Assembly: GCA_002729125.1 (NCBI GenBank)
Contig: PBTQ01000048.1
Coordinates: 1-56,253 of the forward strand
Direction of reading: 5' to 3'
DNA from: Acidimicrobiaceae bacterium
Lineage (GTDB): Bacteria > Actinomycetota > Acidimicrobiia > Acidimicrobiales > Aldehydirespiratoraceae
Length of the DNA stretch: 56,253 bases
This document shows positions 33,887 to 41,199 of this stretch, piece after piece. Position numbers and translations under genes: made by a program. The notes below the pieces were generated by a model. It saw nothing but the letters and a program-made list of their open reading frames with translations. It made no database searches and was not told where the DNA came from. The first letter of the stretch is position 1, and the number at the start of each line of letters is the position of its first letter.

Positions 33887-35029
33887 TCAGCCGTAGGAGC
33901 GCTTGGCGACCTCTTCGAGCATGACTTCGGTGGCGCCGCCGCCGATCGGCAGGATGCGGGCGTCGCGATACATGCGTTCGATCGCGGACTCGCGCATGTA
34001 GCCCATGCCGCCGTGGAACTGGACGCAGTCGTACATGACCTGGTTCACGACCTCGCAGCCCCAAGCCTTCACGCCTGACATCGCCTTCACATTGTCCTGG
34101 CCTGCGTCGTGCATCCAGGCCGCGTGATACATCGACGCGCGAACGGCATCGACCTTGGCCTGGTTCATCGCCATGCGCTGGCGAATGGCCCCCAGGTCGA
34201 AGAGGTGACCACCGAACGCCTTGCGCTCCTGGGTGTAGGCGTTGGTCATGTCGATCGCGGCCTGCGCAGCACCAACCCCCATGCCCACGAGCACCATGCG
34301 CTCGTTCTGGAAGTTCTTCATCGTCTCGTAGAACCCGCGATGCACGGTGCCGAGCACCTGATCGTCGGAGACCCAGACGTCGTCAAGGATCAGCTCGGCT
34401 GTGTCGGAACAGCGCCACCCGTGCTTGTCGAGCTTGTTGGCGACCGAGAAGCCCTCCGTGCCGGCGGGCACGAGGAACATCGTGATGCCGTACTTGTTCT
34501 CGAGATTGGTTCGGGCGGCGACGATCGTCAGGTCGCCGTAGACCGCATTGGTGATGTACATCTTGCGGCCGTTGATCCGCCAGCCGTCTCCGTCCTTCAC
34601 CGCCGTGGTCCGTATGCCGGCCACGTCCGAACCGGCGTCGGGCTCGGAGACACCAATCGAGAAGATCGCCTCACCGGCGAGCATTTTCGGCACCCACTCG
34701 GCCAGCTGCTCGTCATTGCCCGAGTTGATGAGGTGAGGACCAGCCATGTCGGTGTGCACGAGCACGGTCACGTCGAAGCCGGCGAAGGTCGAGGCTCCGA
34801 GTGCCTCGGAGAAGGTGGCTGACGCGAGCATGCCGAGACCGAGCCCACCGTGCTCCTCGGGAACCCGAAGGCCGAACATGCCGAGCTCGCCCATCTGGTG
34901 CAGGACCTCGCGTGGGACCTTGCCCGCCTCCTCCCACGCATCGCCGTGCGGCGTGACCTCCTTGGCGACGAAGTCCACGGTCTGCTCATAGATCGCTTCG
35001 AGCTCATCGGTCATGTACGCGTTACGCAT
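33887..35029 (-). CDS. Acyl-CoA dehydrogenase
   Basis: 380 aa. FAD-binding FSIGVSEPDAGSDVAGIRTTAV, WRINGRKMYITNA, the helix QERKAFGGHLFDLGAIRQRMA, and C-terminal CVQFHGGMGYMRESAIERMYRDARILPIGGGATEVM. The position of the usual catalytic Glu (IYEG in MCAD-type enzymes) is Gly here (IGGG); E243 in FQNERMVLVG is likely the base, as in long-chain and isovaleryl-type enzymes. It overlaps the carboxylase alpha subunit by 8 bp and belongs to the TetR-led operon. It oxidises an acyl-CoA whose enoyl product may be carboxylated by the neighbours. Confidence 0.92.
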   Translation of the reverse strand: MRNAYMTDELEAIYEQTVDFVAKEVTPHGDAWEEAGKVPREVLHQMGELGMFGLRVPEEHGGLGLGMLASATFSEALGASTFAGFDVTVLVHTDMAGPHLINSGNDEQLAEWVPKMLAGEAIFSIGVSEPDAGSDVAGIRTTAVKDGDGWRINGRKMYITNAVYGDLTIVAARTNLENKYGITMFLVPAGTEGFSVANKLDKHGWRCSDTAELILDDVWVSDDQVLGTVHRGFYETMKNFQNERMVLVGMGVGAAQAAIDMTNAYTQERKAFGGHLFDLGAIRQRMAMNQAKVDAVRASMYHAAWMHDAGQDNVKAMSGVKAWGCEVVNQVMYDCVQFHGGMGYMRESAIERMYRDARILPIGGGATEVMLEEVAKRSYG

Positions 35030-36857
35030 CTTCCGTCTCCTCCGGGTTTTCGAACGTGATCAGGATCTGGTTGGTCTCCACCTGGCCCCCGGGGGCGACA
35101 CGCACCTCGTCGACGACCCCCGGTCCGCCGGCGGTCAGGGTGTGGAGCATCTTCATCGCCTCGATGACGACGATCGGGTCGGCGCCGTCGACAGCCTGCC
35201 CCGGCTCGACATGCACCTCTGCGACGACGGCCGGGAACGGCGCTACAACCGCATTGGCCGCACCGCGCGACCCGGCGGAGGCGGGTGCCCAGTGCTCGGA
35301 ACGGGAAAGCTGGGTGAAGGTGTGGCTCTGGCCTCGAACATTGACTACACCTTCGACGGCCGTACCGGGGACAGGTTCGACCTCATGGACGTTGCCGTGG
35401 AGGTCGCGCATGGCGACGGTCCGGCTCGGTCGGTGCGGGGTGAACCGTCGATCGCCTGCGCCCCATGGCCCGGACCCGGACCCGCAGTGAGCGGCGACGG
35501 CAGCCGCCTCCAGCACGCCGTCGTCGACGGGAAGCTCCGTCTCGTCGAGGAAGCGAGTGGTGATGCGGCCGGTTCGAAACTCGGGATGGTCGATCAGCCA
35601 GCGGTGGAAACCGCCATTGGTGACGACACCACCGAGCAGAAGTCGGTCGAGACCGTCGCGAAGGCGGGCGATGGCCGCCTCACGCGTCGCAGCGTGCACG
35701 ATCAGCTTGGCGATCATCGGGTCGTAGTGCGGCGTGATCGTGGAGCCGAGCTCGATCGCAGCGTCCCACCGGACCGAGTCCGGAACGTCGAGCACGGTGA
35801 CCTGCCCAACCTGCGGCGCAAAGTCGTTGGTGGCATCTTCGGCGTTGATGCGCACCTCGATCGCGTGGCCGGAGAAGGCCACCGAGTCCGGCGCGACGCC
35901 GAGCGGCAGCGAAGTCGCCGCTCGTATCTGGAGCTCGACCAGGTCCAGGCCAGTGATCGCTTCGGTGATCGGGTGTTCGACCTGAAGCCGGGTGTTCATC
36001 TCGAGGAAGAAGTAGTCGCCGGTCTCGTCGTCGACAAGGAACTCGACGGTTCCCGTCGAGTCGTAGCCGATCGACTCGGCGAGTCGAATCGCAGCGGTGC
36101 GCAGCCCGGTCTCGGTCGAATCGGGGAGGTTCGGTGCAGGCGCCTCTTCGACCAGCTTCTGGTAGCGGCGCTGCACCGAGCATTCACGGGTACCGAGTTC
36201 GATGACGGTGCCGTGCTTGTCGCCGACGACCTGAACCTCCACATGGCGGGGCCGAGGGATGTAGCGCTCGACGATGACGCGCCCATCGCCGAACGAGCGC
36301 GTGGCTTCGGTGACCGCCTCGCTGAGAGCGTGAGCGAAGTGGGCCGGCGTCTCCGCGATGCGGATGCCCTTACCGCCGCCACCGGCAGCAGCCTTCACAA
36401 GCGCGGGGTAACCAATGCGCTCGGCCGCCGCCGCGAGATCATCAGGCTCCTGGGAGTCAGAGAAGCCCGGGATGATCGGCACCCGAGCTTCGGCAGCAAG
36501 GCGACGAGCTTCGATCTTGGACCCCATGGTGGCGATCGCCTCGGGCTTGGGCCCGATCCAGACCAGGCCGGCGTCGAGGACGGCCTGGGCGAAGTCGGCG
36601 TTTTCGGAGAGAAAGCCGTAGCCGGGGTGGACGGCATCGGCGCCGGTGTCAGTGCAGGCGGCGAGGAGATGTTCGCTCGACAGATACGACTCGGCGAGCG
36701 AGGCCGGGCCGATACGGATCGCATGGTCGGCGTCAGCGACGAACGGTGCCGTGGCGTCGGGGTCGGCGTACACCGCAACGGTCTCGTGTCCGAGCCGCTT
36801 GGCGGTGCGGATGACTCGGCGGGCGATCTCGCCCCGGTTGGCGATGAGGATGCGCAT
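35022..36857 (-). CDS. Acyl-CoA carboxylase biotin-carrying alpha subunit (BC-BCCP)
   Basis: 611 aa. Biotin carboxylase domain from the N terminus (ILIANRGEIARRVIRTAKRLG; HPGYGFLSENADFA; ATP-grasp loop KAAAGGGGKGIRI; FLEMNTRLQVEHPITE), then a linker and the C-terminal biotinyl domain with K569 in VIEAMKMLHT. With the next gene it should carboxylate methylcrotonyl-, geranyl-, propionyl- or acetyl-CoA. ATG 36857 is preferred over TTG 36860. It lies between the CT subunit and the acyl-CoA dehydrogenase in one operon. Confidence 0.93.
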   Translation of the reverse strand: MRILIANRGEIARRVIRTAKRLGHETVAVYADPDATAPFVADADHAIRIGPASLAESYLSSEHLLAACTDTGADAVHPGYGFLSENADFAQAVLDAGLVWIGPKPEAIATMGSKIEARRLAAEARVPIIPGFSDSQEPDDLAAAAERIGYPALVKAAAGGGGKGIRIAETPAHFAHALSEAVTEATRSFGDGRVIVERYIPRPRHVEVQVVGDKHGTVIELGTRECSVQRRYQKLVEEAPAPNLPDSTETGLRTAAIRLAESIGYDSTGTVEFLVDDETGDYFFLEMNTRLQVEHPITEAITGLDLVELQIRAATSLPLGVAPDSVAFSGHAIEVRINAEDATNDFAPQVGQVTVLDVPDSVRWDAAIELGSTITPHYDPMIAKLIVHAATREAAIARLRDGLDRLLLGGVVTNGGFHRWLIDHPEFRTGRITTRFLDETELPVDDGVLEAAAVAAHCGSGSGPWGAGDRRFTPHRPSRTVAMRDLHGNVHEVEPVPGTAVEGVVNVRGQSHTFTQLSRSEHWAPASAGSRGAANAVVAPFPAVVAEVHVEPGQAVDGADPIVVIEAMKMLHTLTAGGPGVVDEVRVAPGGQVETNQILITFENPEETEDA

Positions 36858-36869
36858 CAACCCATCACC

Positions 36870-38492
36870 TCACATCCGGTAGACGAGCCCAGGACCCGCC
36901 TCGGGCTCCGGTTGACGGGCGGCGACGGCAAGACACAGGCCGAGCGCATCGCGGGTATGGACCGGATCGATCAGGCCATCGTCCCAGAGGCGGCTGGTGG
37001 CGTAGTACGGATCTGACTGCGTTTCGTATTGGCCACGAACCTCGGCCCGCAGTGCAGCGATCTCCTCATCGGTCGTCTCGGCACCCTTCATACCGGCGAG
37101 ACGGATGTCGACCAGCACCGTCTCGGCGGTATCGGCCGCCATCGTCGCAATGCGGCTGTTGGGCCACGCGAACAGCATGCGGGGGTTGAAACCGCGGCCG
37201 CACATGCCGTAGTTGCCGGCGCCGTACGCGCCACCGATCAGCACCGTGTACTTTGGGACGGCAGCGTTGGCGACGGCCGCGACCATCTTCGCTCCGTTCT
37301 TGGCGATACCGCCGACCTCGGAGTCGCGACCGACCATGTAGCCCGACGTGTTCTGCAGGAACAGCAGTGGGATACGGCGCTGCTCGCAGAGCTCGATGAA
37401 GTGGGTGGCCTTGAGGGCCGACTCGCTGAAGATGATGCCGTTATTGGCGATGATGCCGACCATGTGGCCATGGATGCGGGCGAAACCGGTGACGATTGAC
37501 TCGCCCCATTCGGGCTTGAACGGGGAGAACTTCGACCCGTCGACGATTCGGGCGATGATCTCGGTGGCATCGAATGGGATGCGGTCGTCGGCTGAGACGA
37601 TGCCGTATAACTCGTCGGCGGGGTACGCCGGCGGCTCAGTTTCGGTGATGTCCATCCAGTCGCGTGGGGCGTCGACCCGGCGCTGGTTGGTGGTTGCGCA
37701 GATTTCGCGGAGCTTGCCGTAGGCCTCGGCCTCCGTGGCGGCCATGTAGTCCGAAACCCCCGAGAGGCGAGTGTGGAGTTCGGCACCGCCGAGATCGTCG
37801 GGCTCGATGATCTCGCCGAGCGCCGCCTTCACGATCGGCGGGCCACCGAGGAAGATGCGACCGATGCCCTCCACCATGATCACCTCGTCGCTGAGCGCCG
37901 GGACGTAGGCGCCGCCGGCGGTGCAGCCGCCAAGCACGACCGAAAGCTGGGGGAGGCCTTTCGCCGACAGGCGGGCCTGGCGGTAGAAGCTGCCGCCGAA
38001 GTGATCCTTGTCGGGAAAGATTTCGTCCTGTAGCGGAAGGAATGCACCGCCGGAGTCGACGAGGTAGATCACGCCGAGACCGTTCTCTTCGGCGATCTCC
38101 TGGGCCCGAACGTGTTTCTTGATCGCAACGGGGACGAGGGAGCCGCCTTTGACGGTTGCGTCGTTGGCGATGAATACCCAGGGCACGCCGTGCACGACCC
38201 CGATGCCGGTGATGATGCCGCCGCCCGGCACCTCGTCGTCGTATTGGCCGAAGCCGGACAGGGTGGAGAACTCGAGGAACGCCGACTCGTGGTCGGTGAC
38301 CATGTCGATTCGGTCGCGGACGAGCACTTTGCCGCGGGAAAGGTGGCGTTCGATTGAGCGCTTCCGCCCGTGGCCGCCGTCGATAGCGATCTGTTGGCGT
38401 TCACGGAGGGTGGCGACCATGGCCTCGTAGACCGCTCGGTTCTCGGCATACACGCCCGAGCCGGCGTCGATCCGGGATTCGATGAGCCTCAT
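36870..38492 (-). CDS. Acyl-CoA carboxylase beta (carboxyltransferase) subunit
   Basis: 540 aa, the size of MccB/LiuB-type carboxyltransferases. KRSIERHLSRGKVLVRDRIDMVTD, GIGVVHGVPWVFIANDATVKGGSL, LVDSGGAFLPLQDEIFPDKDHFGGSFY and LQNTSGYMVGRDSEVGGIAKNGAKMV are characteristic; the last is close to methylcrotonyl-CoA carboxylase. With an isovaleryl-like dehydrogenase alongside, leucine or isoprenoid (Liu/Atu-like) breakdown is plausible, but hydratase and HMG-CoA lyase genes are absent here. ATG 38492 overlaps the tetR stop by 4 bp. Confidence 0.92.
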   Translation of the reverse strand: MRLIESRIDAGSGVYAENRAVYEAMVATLRERQQIAIDGGHGRKRSIERHLSRGKVLVRDRIDMVTDHESAFLEFSTLSGFGQYDDEVPGGGIITGIGVVHGVPWVFIANDATVKGGSLVPVAIKKHVRAQEIAEENGLGVIYLVDSGGAFLPLQDEIFPDKDHFGGSFYRQARLSAKGLPQLSVVLGGCTAGGAYVPALSDEVIMVEGIGRIFLGGPPIVKAALGEIIEPDDLGGAELHTRLSGVSDYMAATEAEAYGKLREICATTNQRRVDAPRDWMDITETEPPAYPADELYGIVSADDRIPFDATEIIARIVDGSKFSPFKPEWGESIVTGFARIHGHMVGIIANNGIIFSESALKATHFIELCEQRRIPLLFLQNTSGYMVGRDSEVGGIAKNGAKMVAAVANAAVPKYTVLIGGAYGAGNYGMCGRGFNPRMLFAWPNSRIATMAADTAETVLVDIRLAGMKGAETTDEEIAALRAEVRGQYETQSDPYYATSRLWDDGLIDPVHTRDALGLCLAVAARQPEPEAGPGLVYRM

Positions 38493-39052
38493 GGCGTGCG
38501 TCCCCAGAACCGCGAGGTGATGACCTCGGTGAGTTCGTCGAGGTTCCCGCGCTCGGTGTCGAACCATTCGACTGAGGAGTTCATCGCGCCGAACAGCGTG
38601 AGTCGGTTCAACCCGGGCTGGTCGACTAGGTCAAGGTCGCTGAGCAGTCGGGTCCAGCGGGCTTCGTAGGCGTCGCGCATCGGCACGACTGCGCCGCGGA
38701 CTTCGGCCGGTGCCGTCCGGAAGGCGGTGACGTGGGCAGCGGTGTAGGACCCGTTTTCGAAGAGCGCCGAGAGATGGGCTCGAATGTGGGTGGCGAGGCG
38801 AGTGCGCGGGTCGGCGCTGGTCGCGGCGGCAGCCTCGTCCCAGGCGTGTTCCATCACGTCGATGCCCTGGCGGAACACCGCTTCGACGATCTCGTTCTTC
38901 GAGCCGAAGTGGTGGTAAAGCGAGGCGGCCTTGATGCCGACGCGTTCGGCGATCTGCCGCTGTGCCACGCCAGCCACCCCGTGCTCGAGGACAAGCGCAG
39001 CGGTGACGTCGAGAATGCGCTCACGGGCGTCGACGGTGTCGATCACAGCCAT
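38489..39052 (-). CDS. TetR-family regulator of the carboxylase/dehydrogenase operon
   Basis: 187 aa. N-terminal HTH (residues about 9-55: ARERILDVTAALVLEHGVAGVAQRQIAERVGIKAASLYHHFGSKNEIVEAVF) and a helical effector domain. First gene of the operon. A 20-bp near-perfect palindrome lies 12 bp upstream of its ATG, so autoregulation and control of the three downstream genes is very likely, probably relieved by an acyl-CoA ligand (inference). Confidence 0.93.
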   Translation of the reverse strand: MAVIDTVDARERILDVTAALVLEHGVAGVAQRQIAERVGIKAASLYHHFGSKNEIVEAVFRQGIDVMEHAWDEAAAATSADPRTRLATHIRAHLSALFENGSYTAAHVTAFRTAPAEVRGAVVPMRDAYEARWTRLLSDLDLVDQPGLNRLTLFGAMNSSVEWFDTERGNLDELTEVITSRFWGRTP

Positions 39053-39063
39053 ACTCGGGACGG

Positions 39064-39083
39064 TACCTAACGAACGTTAGGTA
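39064..39083. promoter_or_regulatory. TetR operator palindrome
   Basis: TACCTAACG-AA-CGTTAGGTA: 9-bp perfect arms around a 2-bp AA centre. It sits 12 bp upstream of the tetR ATG (39052) and 80 bp upstream of the divergent GNAT-AAA gene (39164). Size, symmetry and position are those of a TetR-family operator. Confidence 0.8.
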
Positions 39084-39163
39084 GGCAAGCCGCACGGCGA
39101 ACAGAACAAGTGCCGTTCCGACGGATGTTTCATCAACTCCCCCGAAGGTCAACAATCCTCATC

Positions 39164-40468
39164 ATGAATACACCCGGATTTGCCGTCGGAGCTCCCCCGA
39201 TCGGTTGCAGCGTGCGTGCTGCGTCACGTGATGACCTTCCTCAGGTGATCCGCCTGCTGGAGTCTGCGCGGGCCAATCAGGATCTGCATCTCGACCTCGC
39301 CGACGTCGTTGCCGATCTCGGAGCCGACGACCTCACGGTCGTCGCTGCCGCCGATAAGGATGTCGTTGGCGCGCTGATCGGCCGCCTCGAGGGTGAGACG
39401 GGCCGCATCTTGGCGATCGTTGTGGCTCCGGAGTGGAGGGACCGTCGTATCGGCGCAAGTCTGATCGAGTACGCCGAGTCACAGTTGTTCGGGCGGGGCG
39501 CCCGCAAGGTGACAGCGTTGATCGCCGACGGCCGCGTTGGGTCGCTCAGTCTCTCGGAGCGAGGATTTGAAGCAATCCGGGGCCTCGCTCTTTACGAGAA
39601 GGCGGAGACGATCGAACCGTCAGCAATGTCTGTTCTCCACCGATGGGGTGGCGAGCTTGTGCCACCCGAACGGTGGGACGAATTCTCGGGGCTGCGAGCG
39701 CAGCGAGAGGTCGTCGACGAACGGGTGCTTGCACCGTTGCTTGAATCTGACCTCGCCGAGCGGTTCGGTGTTGTTCCCCCGACCACGATGTTGCTCTTCG
39801 GCCCGCCCGGTACCGGCAAGACGTCGTTCGCCAAAGCAGTCGCCGGCCGGTTGGGTTGGCCGTTTGTGGAGATCTTGCCGTCGAAGCTCGGAGCTGAAGG
39901 GCTTTCGATGATGGCTGACGAACTGCACAGCGCCTTCGAGGAGTTGCTCTCGCTCGAGCATGCGGTGATCTTCATCGACGAGGTGGATGACATTGCGAGT
40001 TCCCGAGCTGAACGGCCCGAATCGCAAGCCGTCGTGAACGAACTGCTGAAGGCAGTTGTTCGGATACGTGAGGCCGGCGGACGGCTGCTCGTGTGCGCCA
40101 CGAACTCCATCGGAAGCCTCGACCCTGCTGTTGTGCGCCCCGGACGGTTTGATCTCGTTCTTCCCGTCGGTCCTCCTGACTCGGAAGCTCGGGCCGCGCT
40201 GCTCGGTGGAATGCTTGAGTCGATTCAGGCGTCGGTGGTTGATGCCGCTGACTTTGTTGAGGAGACCGAGGGCCTGACGCCCGCTGACCTCGCCAGTGCC
40301 GTTCAGCGGGCGGCTTCAGACGCTTTTGGTGCTGCCCGACGTGGCGAGCCGGACGCCCGGCTTGACGCGGCGCGCTTTCGCCGGGCTATCCGGGCGACGG
40401 TCCCGACGATCTCGGCGGACGCTCTGGCAGCCTTCCACCGAGAAGCGGATCGCTTCCAACGCATTTGA
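39164..40468 (+). CDS. GNAT acetyltransferase-AAA ATPase fusion protein
   Basis: 434 aa. Residues about 15-150 form a GNAT domain (VRAASRDDLPQVIRLLESA; acetyl-CoA-binding ILAIVVAPEWRDRRIGASLIEYAE; GFEAIRGLALYEK). Residues about 170-430 form a Cdc48/FtsH-like AAA module: Walker A GPPGTGKT (213-220), Walker B VIFIDEVDD (about 268-276), sensor 1 LLVCATNSI, second-region-of-homology RPGRFD with the arginine finger, and a helical lid (GLTPADLASAVQRAASDAF). The domains are in one frame from ATG 39164; the frame is also open back to 39110. It may use ATP-driven remodelling to present a protein to the acetyltransferase (inference). It is divergent from tetR and may share its operator. Confidence 0.85.
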   Translation: MNTPGFAVGAPPIGCSVRAASRDDLPQVIRLLESARANQDLHLDLADVVADLGADDLTVVAAADKDVVGALIGRLEGETGRILAIVVAPEWRDRRIGASLIEYAESQLFGRGARKVTALIADGRVGSLSLSERGFEAIRGLALYEKAETIEPSAMSVLHRWGGELVPPERWDEFSGLRAQREVVDERVLAPLLESDLAERFGVVPPTTMLLFGPPGTGKTSFAKAVAGRLGWPFVEILPSKLGAEGLSMMADELHSAFEELLSLEHAVIFIDEVDDIASSRAERPESQAVVNELLKAVVRIREAGGRLLVCATNSIGSLDPAVVRPGRFDLVLPVGPPDSEARAALLGGMLESIQASVVDAADFVEETEGLTPADLASAVQRAASDAFGAARRGEPDARLDAARFRRAIRATVPTISADALAAFHREADRFQRI

Positions 40469-40562
40469 GTTACGCGTACGCGCGGACGCAAGCCATCCTT
40501 GTGACTTGTGACGCTGGAGCTGCCTAGCCTGCGGAGCGGATGGCTTGTGGTTGTGAAACACT

Positions 40563-41105
40563 ATGTGCATGTCGAAACGCCTGCTTTCAGTTCTTGTCTG
40601 CCTGTTCGCGCTTGTTGCAGCCTCATGCGGCGGCGGTGACGATTCCGCCACAGATGATTCCCGGGTGGATGACGTTGTTGATGATTCCCGGGTGGATGAC
40701 GTTGTTGCGTTCCTTGACGAAGACAGTGCCAACGACGACTTCCAGATGAGTGATAGTCAAACCCGTTGCGTTGCTGAAGCGCTTGTTGCAGGCCTTGACA
40801 GTGACCTCCTTGACGAGGTTCTCGCCGGAACCTCAAATGACGATCCTCCTCCAGGCTCGGAGGTCGTATTGATCGATGCATTGTTTGGCTGTGCGGCCTT
40901 GCAGCAATTCATGATCGATTCCATGGTCGCCGACGGCGCAACGCAAGAAGAGGCCGAATGTTTCGCTGGCGCCCTCGGAGAGGACATGATGCGGGCGATG
41001 ATGACCAGCGAACTCACCGGCGAGGACCCCGATCCAGCGATGGAGGAAGAGCTGATGAGCGCCGTATTTGAAGTGATGATGACCTGCGGCGGCTTCGAGG
41101 AGTAG
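40563..41105 (+). CDS. Hypothetical Asp-rich lipoprotein with 9-residue repeat
   Basis: 180 aa. A lipoprotein signal peptide is seen: MSKRLLSVLVCLFALVAASC with the lipobox Ala-Ala-Ser-Cys and then GGG. A 9-residue unit DDSRVDDVV occurs twice from a perfect 27-bp tandem duplication. The C-terminal part has four spaced cysteines in a helical repeat-like arrangement (TRCVAEALV, GCAALQQFM, ECFAGALG, TCGGFEE) that may form disulfides outside the membrane. Start is ATG 40563 or ATG 40569. Function unknown. Follows the GNAT-AAA gene by 94 bp. Confidence 0.78.
   Translation: MCMSKRLLSVLVCLFALVAASCGGGDDSATDDSRVDDVVDDSRVDDVVAFLDEDSANDDFQMSDSQTRCVAEALVAGLDSDLLDEVLAGTSNDDPPPGSEVVLIDALFGCAALQQFMIDSMVADGATQEEAECFAGALGEDMMRAMMTSELTGEDPDPAMEEELMSAVFEVMMTCGGFEE
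40653..40706 (+). repeat. Perfect 27-bp tandem duplication inside the lipoprotein gene
   Basis: Two adjacent identical 27-bp units (40653-40679 and 40680-40706), a multiple of three, so the frame is kept and DDSRVDDVV is duplicated. It lies in the linker directly after the lipobox. Perfect identity implies a recent slippage duplication. Confidence 0.9.
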
Positions 41106-41199
41106 CAACCAGCGAGAGGTCATTCAGGGTTTCGCCTACTAGCCTGTGCTCAACGGGATCCGAGGTATCGCGGTCCTGGACGCGCTGCCGATCGGCTGA

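Noticed and set aside
35013-37016. 667-aa plus-strand open frame opposite the biotin carboxylase gene
   Set aside because: Antisense shadow of a clear BC-BCCP gene; GC-rich codon bias keeps the opposite frame open. The same holds for the long frames at 12791-14176 and 27702-29315.
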